A stretch of DNA of 64,000 nucleotides from Candidatus Microthrix subdominans. GTDB lineage: Bacteria; Actinomycetota; Acidimicrobiia; Acidimicrobiales; Microtrichaceae. Under the pieces are notes generated by a model. The model was not told the DNA's origin and made no database searches. It worked only from the letters and a program-made list of their open reading frames with translations. Positions 24,956-34,511 of the stretch are shown piece after piece (within the stretch, counting starts at the first letter, position 1; the number at the start of each line of letters is the position of its first letter). The stretch spans positions 1 to 64,000 of the forward strand of contig JADJZA010000006.1 in assembly GCA_016719385.1 (NCBI GenBank). The letters run 5' to 3'. A program made the translations under genes and the position numbers.

Positions 24956-25590
24956 CGTCGCACCTCTCCGATCGCCGGGATCGTCGCTTCGTCGAGCGCT
25001 TCGCGGGCGTCACGGGAACCGAACGCCACCACCAGGCGGCGCTCCAAATCGAGCACCTGGGCACGGATCTCGTCGGGAGACTGGGCCTCGATGGCGTGGA
25101 CGTAGATGACCGAGGGCTCCCGCGACACCTCGACGGTCAGCGTGCCAGGGGTGAGGGTGATCGAGTTGGCCACCATCGTGGTCAGCTGGTCGGACAGGCC
25201 ACGGATCGGTGTGGCCACGATTCCCGGCTCCATCTCGGCGGGTCCGGACGGCTTCACGATCAGCCAGGCCACCCGCAGGCTGGAGGCGACCAGCTGGCCG
25301 AGAAACCACACCGCAAAGACGGTTGCGTGCAGCGGGCGCAGGGCGACCCGGGAGTCCACTCCCCGTTCCCCGGGAAACACCCACAGCACTCCAGCGGCCA
25401 CCACGACGCCACCGAGCAGGTTGGCCACGGTCGGCGCGCCCCACAAAGCGGTCCACATCACCACCAGCCAGCCGGCGAGCAGCGTCGGACCCCAGCGCTG
25501 CGAACGCCGGACCGTGGAGGTGTCACTCCCGGACACCTCCCGACTCGACCGTGCGTCTCCCGTTGGAGTGGGATCGGATGACTCGCTCAT
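24952..25590 (-). CDS. mnhE: Mrp-type antiporter subunit E
   Basis: 212 aa. A hydrophilic N-terminal extension of about 30 residues (ESSDPTPTGDARSS) precedes two or three membrane helices and the soluble C-terminal domain with ANSITLTPGTLTVEV and YVHAIEA, diagnostic for subunit E. It is longer than usual (about 160 aa) because of the N-terminal tail. The start ATG overlaps the mnhD stop (TGATG). Confidence 0.92.
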   Translation of the reverse strand: MSESSDPTPTGDARSSREVSGSDTSTVRRSQRWGPTLLAGWLVVMWTALWGAPTVANLLGGVVVAAGVLWVFPGERGVDSRVALRPLHATVFAVWFLGQLVASSLRVAWLIVKPSGPAEMEPGIVATPIRGLSDQLTTMVANSITLTPGTLTVEVSREPSVIYVHAIEAQSPDEIRAQVLDLERRLVVAFGSRDAREALDEATIPAIGEVRR

Positions 25591-27077
25591 CAGCCCAACA
25601 CCTCCGACACGTACTGCCCTGGGGTCAGCAACTCGTCGGCTGCCCGGGCGCTGAGGTTGTACAGCGGACCTGCGGCAATGGCCACCACCAGCGACAGCAC
25701 GACCAGGAACCCGACCGACAGGTACATGACACCCAAGCCCTTTGGCGGATCGTCCGGGTCGCCCGCCTCGTCGGTGAGCTGCACCTCACCCCAGAAGGCC
25801 CCGCCCCAGATCTTGGTCATCGAGAACAGCGTGAGCAGGGACACGAGGATCGACACGGCCACCACCGCATACTGCGCCGAGCTCAGCCCGGCCTCGACCA
25901 GGGCAAACTTGGCGACAAATCCCGAGAGCGGGGGTATCCCGGCCAGGCTGAGCGCCGGCAACAGGAACAACAACCCGAGCACCGGGAAGGCCCGCGACAC
26001 GCCCCCGATCGCCGCCAGCCGGCCCGACCCGGCCCGCACCTCGACCAGGCCGGCCGTCAAGAACAGGGTGGTCTTCACGATGATGTGGTGGATGACGTAC
26101 AGCAGCGCTCCGGCCAGGCCGGCGACGGTGAACAGGCCTAGCCCCATGATCATGTAGCCGATCTGGGACACGATGTGGAAGCTGAGGATGCGGGGGATGT
26201 CGTCCTGGGCAATCGCCCCGAGCACCCCGACCAGCATCGTGATCGAGGCGACGACGAGGATGAGGGTGCCCGGCCGGGTGCCCGGGTCGAGGAACAGCGT
26301 CTGGGTGCGGATAATCGCATACACACCCACCTTGGTGAGCAGGCCGGCGAACACCGCCGTGATCGGCGAGGGGGCGGTCGGGTAGCTGTCGGGAAGCCAG
26401 GAGAACAGCGGAAACAGCGCTGCTTTGATGCCGAACACGACGAACAACAGCAGCCCGAACGCCAGGCGCACCCCGTTGGGCAGGTCGCCGAAGCGCTCGG
26501 CAAGCTGGGCCATGTTGACCGTGCCGGTCGCCGAGTAGATCAGCGCCAGCGACGTCAGAAACAGCGCCGAGGCCACCAGGCTGATCACGACATAGGTCAT
26601 GCCGGAGCGGATCTGTTCCCTGCCGCCACCGAGCGTCAACAACACGTAGCTGGCGGTGAGCATCATCTCGAAGGCGACAAACAGGTTGAACAGGTCACCG
26701 GTGAGGAACGCTGCGGCGACGCCCGCCGACAACACCAGATACACCGGGTGAAACGCACCGTGGTTGCGTTCGGCGCCCGGCTGGCCGATCGCGTAAACCA
26801 GCACCGAGATCAACATCACCGCAGCGACGGCCAACATGATGCCGGCGAGGCGGTCGGCGATCAGGGTGATGCCGAAGGGCGCCGGCCAGCCGCTCATCTG
26901 CGCGACGACCGGCCCGGAGGTATCCGCCTGGATCAGCAGAATGCAGCTGATCGTCGCAGTGGATGACAGCACCGCCAAGCTGATCATGCGCTGGACGCTG
27001 CGGTGCCGAAAGGCCATGATCGACAGCGCCGCCCCGAGCAGCGGCAACACGATGGGCATGGGGAGGAGCGCGTTCAC
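25590..27077 (-). CDS. mnhD: Mrp-type antiporter subunit D
   Basis: 495 aa, about 14 membrane helices, homologous to the proton-translocating NuoM/N subunits of complex I. It shows the conserved FNLFVAFEMMLTASYVLLTL (buried Glu), KAALFPLFSWLPDSYPTAPS (buried Lys and loop) and HHIIVKTTLFLTAGLVE (Lys on helix 12). Together with subunit A it moves Na+ and H+. Overlaps mnhC upstream and mnhE downstream. Confidence 0.95.
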   Translation of the reverse strand: MNALLPMPIVLPLLGAALSIMAFRHRSVQRMISLAVLSSTATISCILLIQADTSGPVVAQMSGWPAPFGITLIADRLAGIMLAVAAVMLISVLVYAIGQPGAERNHGAFHPVYLVLSAGVAAAFLTGDLFNLFVAFEMMLTASYVLLTLGGGREQIRSGMTYVVISLVASALFLTSLALIYSATGTVNMAQLAERFGDLPNGVRLAFGLLLFVVFGIKAALFPLFSWLPDSYPTAPSPITAVFAGLLTKVGVYAIIRTQTLFLDPGTRPGTLILVVASITMLVGVLGAIAQDDIPRILSFHIVSQIGYMIMGLGLFTVAGLAGALLYVIHHIIVKTTLFLTAGLVEVRAGSGRLAAIGGVSRAFPVLGLLFLLPALSLAGIPPLSGFVAKFALVEAGLSSAQYAVVAVSILVSLLTLFSMTKIWGGAFWGEVQLTDEAGDPDDPPKGLGVMYLSVGFLVVLSLVVAIAAGPLYNLSARAADELLTPGQYVSEVLG

Positions 27078-27619
27078 CTCGGACCATCCCGCCGGCCGGC
27101 GCCCGGGCTGTCCGAGTCGGGCTTGATGTCACGGTCCGGGCCGGGGTCCTCATCGTGACGAGCCAGGGCGGCGTCGGTGAGGCCATCGGGGTTCTTCCCT
27201 GCCTTGGCCGAGGCCAGGCGCTCCCCGGTCAACTCGGTGTCGGCCACCTCCTCGTCCAGGGCTGCATCACGCTCGCGTGCGACGCGTCGGTCCTCGCGGT
27301 CATCCTCGACCAGGTCATCCCCGGTCAGCACGAAGCTGCGCCAGGCCATCGCCAGCAGAAACGCTGTGACCCCGAAGCTGATCACGATCGCCGTGAGCAG
27401 CATCGCCTGGGGCAGCGGGTCGACGTACCGGTCGGGATCGTTCGGCGTCCCGCTGAGAAAGGCGGGCAGCCCGCCCCGACCGGAGGTGACCAACAACAGG
27501 TTGGCGCCGTGGCTGATCAGGCCCAGGCCGATGATGATGCGGCTCAGCCGGCGTTGCAGCAACAGCCACGTGCCGATGCCGAAGAGCAGGGCCGCCCCGG
27601 CGGCCAAGGTGAGGCTCAT
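27074..27619 (-). CDS. mnhC: Mrp-type antiporter subunit C, with long charged C-terminal tail
   Basis: 181 aa from ATG 27619, which overlaps the mnhB stop (ATGA). The first 105 residues are the NuoK-like three-helix core (LLLQRRLSRIIIGLGLISHG, NLLLVTSG, DPLPQAMLLTAIVISFG). A highly charged cytoplasmic tail of about 75 residues follows (DDLVEDDREDRRVARERDAA), not present in short homologues of about 115 aa. The frame stays open far upstream only as a shadow of mnhB. Confidence 0.92.
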   Translation of the reverse strand: MSLTLAAGAALLFGIGTWLLLQRRLSRIIIGLGLISHGANLLLVTSGRGGLPAFLSGTPNDPDRYVDPLPQAMLLTAIVISFGVTAFLLAMAWRSFVLTGDDLVEDDREDRRVARERDAALDEEVADTELTGERLASAKAGKNPDGLTDAALARHDEDPGPDRDIKPDSDSPGAGRRDGPR

Positions 27620-28095
27620 CGCTTTTCGCTCCGGCTCGTCGCCGCGCCCGGGGCCGGGTCCGGGCCGTCCTCGGGCACCGCCGGCTCGCCGAACGCCCCG
27701 AACATCATCAACACCAGGCCGACCACGACCAGGAAGACGCCGACATCGAAGGCGAGCACCGAGCTGAGCTTGATCTCGCCCAGCAATGGCGGGTGCAGTT
27801 TGATCTTGCCGCTCTCGAGCAGCTCGCCGCCGAGCAGCAGCGGTGCGATCGACGTGACGCAGGCCAGGAACAGCCCGGTGCCAACGAAGTACCGCCCGGG
27901 GACCCGGCCGGCCCGGCGGACCTCGTCCAACCCGCCGGTCGCGTAGCGCAGTGCGAAAGCGGCACCCGCCACCAGGCCCCCGACGAAGCCGCCCCCCGGC
28001 TGGTTGTGCCCGGCGAAGAGCAGGTACAGCGCCAGCACCATCGCCGAGGGGAAGACGACCCGCACCACCGATTCGAGCACCATCGAGCGCCTCAC
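27616..28095 (-). CDS. mnhB: Mrp-type antiporter subunit B
   Basis: 159 aa, MnhB domain with four membrane helices: VVFPSAMVLALYLLFAGHNQ, the PGGGFVGGLVAGAAFALRY signature, and a hydrophilic C-terminal tail of about 25 residues. It overlaps mnhA (ATGA) and mnhC. Confidence 0.93.
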   Translation of the reverse strand: MRRSMVLESVVRVVFPSAMVLALYLLFAGHNQPGGGFVGGLVAGAAFALRYATGGLDEVRRAGRVPGRYFVGTGLFLACVTSIAPLLLGGELLESGKIKLHPPLLGEIKLSSVLAFDVGVFLVVVGLVLMMFGAFGEPAVPEDGPDPAPGAATSRSEKR

Positions 28096-30587
28096 GACGG
28101 TCGCTCCGGCGGCCGGTCGGGCTCCTCGGGAGGGGCGGCGGCCCCATGCGGACCGTCGTTGGGATCCAGGCGACGGCGGATGTCGGCGAGCGCCCCGTGG
28201 TCCGCTTTGCGCGGCTCGATGTAGGAGCGCAGGCTGGGCATGACCAACGCATCGTCGTCGGGCTTGTGAATCGTCAGGCCGCGGGCGCCGGCGCGCGCCA
28301 GCGCAACCAGGCCGAGAGCGGCCACGGTGAGCACTGTGATCTCGCCCAGGGTGTCGAACCCGCGAAAGTCGACGAGGATCACGTTGACGACGTTGGAGCC
28401 GCCGCCCTCGGACACCGCACGGGCCAAGAACTCATCGGACACCGGGCGTGCGGTTCGAGAACCAGATGCCACCAGGGCAAAGACGAACACGAACACGCCG
28501 ACCGACGCGGAGATCACCAGGCGGACGGCGCGACCCAACCCGGTGGGCCGCTGATGAAACTCGTTGGGGAGCACCCGCAGCACCAACACGAACAACACGG
28601 CGCCGAGGGTTTCGATGCCGAGCTGGGTGAGCGCCAGGTCCGGCGCGCCCCGCAGCACGTACAGCAGCGCCATGCCGTAGCCGACCGCGCCCAAGCACAG
28701 CACCGCCGACAGGCGACGTTGGATGGTGGCGGCTGCTGCGGCCGCCACCACGATCAGCGCGGTGAGGGCCACCTCGCCCGGGCTGTCGGCAAAGCGGGGC
28801 AGCGCCTGGCCCTGCATCGCCCCGATCAGCGCAAAGCCCGGCACGGTCACCACGGTGACGAGCACGACGCCGACATAGGTGGGCAACGACCCGGACTGGA
28901 CGATGCCGGTCACCCGGTCGGCCACCCGGTTGAGCAGCCGCAGCACGCCCAAATACCCACGGTCGCCCCAGGTGAGCGATGGCAGCACACCCTGGACCGC
29001 CGCAACCTGGCGCCCCCCGGCCACCATCGCCGCACCGAGAGCGATCGTCAGCGCGCTCAGCGCCAGCGGGGTGCTCAGGCCATGCCACAACGCCAGGTGG
29101 CCCTCAGGGGCCGCGCCGTCGAGGGAGGATGCCGCGGCGTACACCAGGCGGGAGGCCAGGTTGGGAACGACGCCGAGCACGATGGTGAGCGTTGCCAGGA
29201 TCGCCGCCGGTACCCAGAACGCCGTCGATGGGGCCCCTGCCGGCTGGCCACCGGAGGTGTGGTCATGTTCGGCCGCCGGCAGCGGCGGCGCGCCGGGCAC
29301 GTCCCTGGTGGTGAACGCCCCGAGGAGAAATCGGCCCGTGTAGGCGAAGGTGAGCACCGAGCCGGCGACGATGCCGGCGAGCACGACCCACTCGCCGGTT
29401 CCGGCGTGATGGGAGAACGCTTCGTAGGCGGCCTCCTTGGCGATGAAACCGAACAGAAGCGGGATGCCGGCCATCGACAGGCCCGAGATGATCGCCACCC
29501 AACGGGGACCGCCCCAGCCCGGGCCCCAGGCGCCCAGCGCCCGGATGTCGCGGGAGTGGGCCTGGTGGTCGATCACCCCAACCACCATGAACAGCGGCGC
29601 CTTGAACAAAGCGTGGGCGATGATCAACACGACGCCGGCGAGCGTGGCCTCGGGGCGTCCGGCCCCGAACATCACCATCAAAAAGCCCAGCTGGCTGACC
29701 GTCCCAAACGCCAGCAGCCGCTTGAGGTCGGTCTGGCGCAGCGCCCGGGCGCCGCCGGTGATCATCGTGATCAGCGCCACGGTCAACACGACCGGACGCC
29801 AGAACCCCACGTCGGCGAAGGGCGGCGCAAACCGGGCGACCAGGTACACGCCCGCCTTCACCATCGTCGCCGAGTGCAGGTAGGCCGAGATCGGCGTCGG
29901 GGCGACCATCGCTCCCGGCAGCCACGACGAGAACGGGAACTGCGCCGACTTGGTGAAGGCACCGATCAGGATGCAGACCAGGCCAACGCTGACCGTGGTG
30001 CCCGAAGGTGGCGACGCAACGATGGCCGACAGCTCGTAGGTGCCGGCCGCCTGGCCGACCAGGATCAGCCCGACCAGCATCACCAGTCCGCCGGCCGCGG
30101 TCATCAGCAACGCCTGTAGCGCCGACGAGCGGGCCTCGGGGTCCCGGTCGGACCAGCCGATCAACAGGTAGCTGGTGATCGAGGTCAACTCCCAGCACAC
30201 GTAGAGCCACAGCAGATTATCGGCGGTCACCAGGCCCAACATCGCCCCGGCGAACAGGGTGAGCAGACCCGCCAGGCGGCCCAGGCCCGGCGTGTCGGGG
30301 TTGAAATAGCGGCTGGCGTAGGCCTGGATCAGCACCCCGATGCCGGCGACGAGCAACACCATCACCAGCGAGAACGCGTCCACGCGCACGCTGACCGCCA
30401 GGTCGAGCCCGCTCACCCAGTTGATCGTCTCGCTCACCGCGGTGCCGTCGAGAATTCCTCCGGCGCGCGCCAGTACCCAGACCAGCACGGCCGCTGGCGG
30501 GATGGCGGCCACCCAGAACAACCGACGATCGTCGGAGCGTCCCAGGCCCAGCAGCGCCGCGCCGAAGCACAGGTGGACCAACAGCAA
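28092..30587 (-). CDS. mnhA: Mrp-type antiporter subunit A (fused A + MrpB-like C-terminus)
   Basis: 831 aa. The N-terminal NuoL-like domain has LLWLYVCWELTSITSYLLIG (buried Glu), SAQFPFSSWLPGAMVAPTPI and HALFKAPLFMVVGVIDHQ. The C-terminal part (about 590-800) holds the MbhD and MrpB-like domains (GAPDLALTQLGIETLGAVLF). This large subunit opens the seven-gene mnhABCDEFG operon, where every gene boundary overlaps except the duplicated F-G junction. The chosen start is a TTG (30587); the frame stays open further upstream, so the true start is uncertain. The operon exports Na+ in exchange for H+. Confidence 0.93.
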   Translation of the reverse strand: MLLVHLCFGAALLGLGRSDDRRLFWVAAIPPAAVLVWVLARAGGILDGTAVSETINWVSGLDLAVSVRVDAFSLVMVLLVAGIGVLIQAYASRYFNPDTPGLGRLAGLLTLFAGAMLGLVTADNLLWLYVCWELTSITSYLLIGWSDRDPEARSSALQALLMTAAGGLVMLVGLILVGQAAGTYELSAIVASPPSGTTVSVGLVCILIGAFTKSAQFPFSSWLPGAMVAPTPISAYLHSATMVKAGVYLVARFAPPFADVGFWRPVVLTVALITMITGGARALRQTDLKRLLAFGTVSQLGFLMVMFGAGRPEATLAGVVLIIAHALFKAPLFMVVGVIDHQAHSRDIRALGAWGPGWGGPRWVAIISGLSMAGIPLLFGFIAKEAAYEAFSHHAGTGEWVVLAGIVAGSVLTFAYTGRFLLGAFTTRDVPGAPPLPAAEHDHTSGGQPAGAPSTAFWVPAAILATLTIVLGVVPNLASRLVYAAASSLDGAAPEGHLALWHGLSTPLALSALTIALGAAMVAGGRQVAAVQGVLPSLTWGDRGYLGVLRLLNRVADRVTGIVQSGSLPTYVGVVLVTVVTVPGFALIGAMQGQALPRFADSPGEVALTALIVVAAAAAATIQRRLSAVLCLGAVGYGMALLYVLRGAPDLALTQLGIETLGAVLFVLVLRVLPNEFHQRPTGLGRAVRLVISASVGVFVFVFALVASGSRTARPVSDEFLARAVSEGGGSNVVNVILVDFRGFDTLGEITVLTVAALGLVALARAGARGLTIHKPDDDALVMPSLRSYIEPRKADHGALADIRRRLDPNDGPHGAAAPPEEPDRPPERPS

Positions 30588-30757
30588 TACGGTCAGCGGG
30601 GGCCTCCAACCAGAGATGCCCGCCGCGCACCTGATGAGGGGGCCGCTGGGGCGGTCGAGTCGGTGCTGGCCAAGTGGGAAATCCTAGCCGACAGGGCGGA
30701 AAACCGGCACCCCGACGCGTCGGACCGAACCGGGGCCAATGCCGCCGGTCGGGTCGA

Positions 30758-31351
30758 CTACGGCGTCTCGGGTTCGCTGTCGCCGCTCGGGTAGATGACG
30801 AATCGCACCGAGGTTCCGCCATCGACCGGGCTGAACTCGGCCTCGTCGGCGAACGCGTCGATGATGCCGAGGCCGAACCCGCCCTCGCGCTTTTGCACCT
30901 CGGGTGCCGACACGTCGGGAAGCGAGGTGTCGATCACCGGATGGGAACCGGTCGTGGCCAGGAATCCGCCGCCCTGGTCGAGGACCGATACCTCGACGCG
31001 ATCGGGGCTGAGACAGCACCGCAGCCGCAAGGCCTCGGGGGTGCTCTGCTCGGCGTGGGCGGTCACCGCGTTGGCGACCACTTCGGTCAGCACCAGGCGC
31101 AGCTTGTCCAGGTCCTCGGCCCCCATCGTGGCGGTCAGCCGGGCCACCTGCTCCACCCGGCGCCGCACCATCGCCAGGCTGGCCAGATCGGCCGGGAAGT
31201 CGAACTCGATCTCCACCGGTTTGGCGGGCGGAACGGTCAGTACCTTGTCGTCGACCGCGCTGCCGTCGACACCGCTACCGTCAACTCCGGGGCGCGCCGA
31301 GCCGTTGGCCTCGTCGGGTGAGGACTGATGCGCTCGGTTTCGGGACTTCAC
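30758..31351 (-). CDS. Anti-sigma factor-type serine kinase (RsbW-like HATPase)
   Basis: 197 aa. A disordered Asp/Gly/Ser N-terminus (1-45) precedes a GHKL ATPase domain with LRLVLTEVVANAVTAHAE (N box), SVLDQGGGFL (G1) and EGGFGLGIIDAFAD (G2). This is the fold of RsbW/SpoIIAB kinases that bind a sigma factor and phosphorylate an anti-anti-sigma factor. No sigma factor gene is adjacent, so the partner is encoded elsewhere, possibly the cassette near 51 kb. It is transcribed away from the helicase gene, with a 121-bp shared promoter region. Confidence 0.8.
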   Translation of the reverse strand: MKSRNRAHQSSPDEANGSARPGVDGSGVDGSAVDDKVLTVPPAKPVEIEFDFPADLASLAMVRRRVEQVARLTATMGAEDLDKLRLVLTEVVANAVTAHAEQSTPEALRLRCCLSPDRVEVSVLDQGGGFLATTGSHPVIDTSLPDVSAPEVQKREGGFGLGIIDAFADEAEFSPVDGGTSVRFVIYPSGDSEPETP

Positions 31352-31472
31352 ACGACCCCTTTCTGCGCCCCCAATCTAGGCCCACGACCCACCTGTTGCG
31401 GCCAGTCCGCCATTATTTTCAGAACGAGGTGGGCGGTTGACTGTCGGAGTCGATCCGTAGCCTGGGGGACTC

Positions 31473-33842
31473 ATGCTCGCTCTCGGCCCCCGCAGCACCA
31501 CCGCCGACCGCCTTTCCGGCGATGTCGTTGCCACCGGCGTCTCCCTCCCCCCGGCGTTGGCCCACCTGGAGGGCGACCCCCGGATGGCGGGGGTGTTGTC
31601 GGTTCCCAGCCGCCCAGGACGCACGGCGGGGCTCGCCACCCCGCTTCCCGACCGCCTGTCCGCACTGGCCGAGCCTCCGTTCTGGGCCCACCAGGCGGCG
31701 GCGATCGACCTGCTCCGGGCGGGCCGCCACACCGTGATCGCCACCGGCACCGCGTCGGGCAAGTCCCGGTGCTACCAGGTGCCGATCGCCGAGGCGGTCA
31801 CCGAGCCCGGCGTCGGGGCCACCGCCCTGTTGATCTATCCCACCAAGGCACTCGCCCAGGACCAGCTCAGGGCCCTCGGCGATTTCGGCGCCGGGGAGCT
31901 GCTGGCGGCCACCGTCGACGGCGATGCCGGCCCCGAGGAGCGGTCCTGGGCCAGGAGCTCGGCCCGGGTCGTGTTGACCAACCCGGAGATGCTCCATCAC
32001 GGACTGCTGGCCCACCATCGGCGGTGGGCTCGGTTGTTTCGCAACCTGACCTACGTCGTCGTCGACGAGCTCCATCTGCTGCGGGGCATGTTCGGGGGCC
32101 ACAGCGCCAACGTGCTGCGACGCTTGCGACGGGTGGCCGCGCTCTACGGCGCCGACCCGACGTTCGTGTTCACCTCGGCAACGATCGGCCGGCCCGGCGA
32201 GCTGGCGGGGGCGCTGATCGGCGACGAGGTCGACGTGATCGACGACGACGCCTCCCCGACCGGAACCCGCACGCTGGTCGTCTGGAACCCGCACGCCGAA
32301 CGCTCCGGCGGCGGCGTCCCGGCCCAGTCGCTCACCGAAGCCACCGCCGCCATCGCAGCGGCGCTGGTCGCCGGCGGGCACCGCACGTTGGCCTTCACCC
32401 GGTCGCGGAAGGGTGTCGAGCTCGCCTGGTCCCGGATGCGCCAGCTGCTCGACCCCGAGACGGCCGCCCTGGTTCACCCCTACCGGGCCGGGTACCTGAG
32501 GGAGGAGCGGCGCGAGATCGAGGCCGAGCTGTTCGCTGGGCGCCTGCGGGGCGTCGTGGCCACCTCAGCGCTTGAGCTGGGTATCGATGTCGGGTCACTC
32601 GACGCCGTCGTGTGCGGCGGGTTTCCCGGCACGGTGGCATCCTTCGCGCAACAGATCGGTCGGGCCGGGCGGGGCGCCAATGCGTCGGTGGCGGTGTTGG
32701 TGTGCGGCGAGGACCAGCTCGACCAGTGGATGGCCCGGCACCCCCGCGACCTGCTCGAGCGGGTGCCCGAACCGGCGGTCGTCAACCCGGCCAACCCGTA
32801 CGTGTTGCACCCGCACCTGCTGTGCGCCGCCCATGAGTACCCGCTGCGCCCCGCCGACGACCGATTTTGGGCGGGCGAGCTGGACGAGGCGGTCACCACC
32901 CTCGCCCGCAACGGGGCGCTCTCCGTGCGCCGGCGGGGTCGAGGCGCGGGCCGCGAGGTGGTGGCCACCTGGGCGGGCACCCGCTGGCCCTTTTCGCTGG
33001 TCGGCCTGCGGTCCAGCGATCTCGCCGAGGTGGAGATTCGCTGCGGGCCCGACCTGATCGGCACGGTCGGCGCCGGTCGGGCGCCCGAGACCGTTCACGA
33101 GGGCGCCATCTACCTGCATCGCGGCCGGGCCTGGCGGGTGATCGAGCTCGACCTCGACGCCCGGTTGGCCACCGTGGTCGAGGACCCCGGCGACACCTAC
33201 ACGCTGGCCCGAACCACCTCCGACGTCCGGCTTCTCGAGGTGCCGGAGGGGCGTCCGCTCCTCGCCGAAACGGCGATAACCGATGCCGGCACCGGGCGGG
33301 TGCGGGTGGCCCCGGTGCTGGTCACCAGCCGGGTGACGGGCTATCAGCGACGGGCGGTCGGCAGCCATGACAACCTGGGCACCACCCGCCTCGACCTACC
33401 GCCCCAAGAGCTTGAGACCCGGGCGGTCGTCTTCACCTGGGACGGCGTCGATCACCGGTCGAGGGCAGCGCTCGACGCCGGTTGTAACGCCGCCACGCTG
33501 CCGGGGGCGCTGCACGCGGCCGAGCATGGCGCGATCGGCATGTTGGGCCTGTTTGGGCTGTGCGATCGCTGGGACGTCGGCGGGCTGTCGACCGCCGACC
33601 ATCCCGACACCGGAGGGCCCACCGTGCTGATTCACGACGGCTACCCCGGCGGTGCCGGCATCGCCGAGTTGGCCGAACGGGTTGCCGAGGCGCACCTGGC
33701 CGCCACCCGCGCGGCGATCGCCGAATGCCCCTGCGAGGCCGGTTGCCCGTCGTGCGTGCAGTCGCCCAAGTGCGGCAACCTGAACGAACCGCTCGACAAG
33801 CCGGGGGCGCTCATCGCCATCGATGCCCTGCTCGGCCGCTGA
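31473..33842 (+). CDS. DEAD/DEAH helicase of the MrfA/Hrq1 type (DUF1998-like C-terminus)
   Basis: 789 aa. N-terminal helicase domain: WAHQAAAIDLL (Q motif), ATGTASGKSRCYQVP (Walker A), VVVDELHLLRG (DExH box as DELH), FVFTSATIGRP (motif III). Second domain: VATSALELGIDVGSLDAVVC and QQIGRAGRG (motifs V and VI). The C-terminus has a four-Cys metal site CPCEAGCPSCVQSPKCGN, which marks MrfA/YprA-like 3'-5' helicases implicated in mitomycin-damage repair. Length and motifs are complete. It is monocistronic; GPx follows 140 bp downstream on the same strand. Confidence 0.9.
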   Translation: MLALGPRSTTADRLSGDVVATGVSLPPALAHLEGDPRMAGVLSVPSRPGRTAGLATPLPDRLSALAEPPFWAHQAAAIDLLRAGRHTVIATGTASGKSRCYQVPIAEAVTEPGVGATALLIYPTKALAQDQLRALGDFGAGELLAATVDGDAGPEERSWARSSARVVLTNPEMLHHGLLAHHRRWARLFRNLTYVVVDELHLLRGMFGGHSANVLRRLRRVAALYGADPTFVFTSATIGRPGELAGALIGDEVDVIDDDASPTGTRTLVVWNPHAERSGGGVPAQSLTEATAAIAAALVAGGHRTLAFTRSRKGVELAWSRMRQLLDPETAALVHPYRAGYLREERREIEAELFAGRLRGVVATSALELGIDVGSLDAVVCGGFPGTVASFAQQIGRAGRGANASVAVLVCGEDQLDQWMARHPRDLLERVPEPAVVNPANPYVLHPHLLCAAHEYPLRPADDRFWAGELDEAVTTLARNGALSVRRRGRGAGREVVATWAGTRWPFSLVGLRSSDLAEVEIRCGPDLIGTVGAGRAPETVHEGAIYLHRGRAWRVIELDLDARLATVVEDPGDTYTLARTTSDVRLLEVPEGRPLLAETAITDAGTGRVRVAPVLVTSRVTGYQRRAVGSHDNLGTTRLDLPPQELETRAVVFTWDGVDHRSRAALDAGCNAATLPGALHAAEHGAIGMLGLFGLCDRWDVGGLSTADHPDTGGPTVLIHDGYPGGAGIAELAERVAEAHLAATRAAIAECPCEAGCPSCVQSPKCGNLNEPLDKPGALIAIDALLGR

Positions 33843-33982
33843 CGGCGACGACGACGCGAGACGGTGATCGGCACTCTCCGCGTCGCTCTGCCGACCCGCC
33901 CGGGGGCGGTCGACGCCGCTGTAGGGTCGGGCGGGGCCGTCGCCGGCCTGCGAGGACCGAGCAACCGACCGAAGGGCTCCCG

Positions 33983-34456
33983 ATGAGCGAATTCCACGAC
34001 CTGGAGATGACGTCGATCACCGGCGAACAGATCTCGTTTTCGAGCTTTGCCGACAAGCTGGTGCTCGTCGTCAACGTCGCCAGCTATTGAGGCCTCACCG
34101 GTCAGTACGCAGGTCTGCGTACCCTCGATTCCAACAATGACGACCTGGTGGTGTTGGGCGTGCCCTGTAACCAGTTCGGTGCCCAGGAGCCCGGGACCGA
34201 CCAGGAGATCCTGGCCTTCGTCACCGAAAACTACGGCGAGCCCTTCCAGCTGCTGTCCAAGGTGGACGTCAACGGCGACAACGCCGCCCCGCTGTATCAA
34301 CTCCTGCGCAGCGCGCTGCCCAGGGAGGACGGCGTCGGCGACCTCACGTGGAACTTCACCAAGTTCCTCGTCGACCGTGACGGCACCCCGCTGAAGCGCT
34401 ACGAGCCCCAGGTCGAGCCGGAGGAGATCGGCGCCGACCTGCCCAACTTCGTCTGA
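33983..34456 (+). CDS. Selenocysteine-containing glutathione peroxidase (in-frame UGA)
   Basis: 157 residues reading through TGA at 34088-34090 as residue 36. The frame runs from ATG 33983 (MSEFHDLEMTSITGEQISF) to the stop at 34456. The UGA falls exactly at the catalytic position: LVVNVASY-[UGA]-GLTGQYAGLRTL, the peroxidase motif N-V-A-S-x-C/U-G. The other catalytic residues follow: Gln in VPCNQFGAQEPG, and Trp and Asn in LTWNFTKFLVD. A SECIS-like hairpin lies just after the UGA, and a selenocysteine tRNA gene is present at 38.8 kb. Plain gene callers would report two truncated pieces. It reduces peroxides, probably with a thioredoxin-type donor. A sequencing error for TGT/TGC is possible but would not explain the hairpin. 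Confidence 0.88.
34105..34122 (+). promoter_or_regulatory. Bacterial SECIS-like hairpin in the GPx reading frame
   Basis: Perfect 7-bp stem GTACGCA / TGCGTAC with apical loop GGTC, 14 nt after the UGA, so the loop starts 22 nt past it. Bacterial SECIS elements bind SelB through a G (often GG) at the start of a small apical loop 16-37 nt after UGA; this hairpin fits. It is translated as part of the protein. Confidence 0.82.
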
Positions 34457-34511
34457 GGGCTTCGGGCTACGACGACCGCCCGACCGGCGCTCGGCTCCGT
34501 CACGCAGCCGG

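Noticed and set aside
27951..30119. 722-aa open frame on the plus strand opposite mnhA
   Set aside because: His/Arg/Gln-rich composition typical of an antisense shadow of a high-GC membrane protein; no motif or ribosome binding site.
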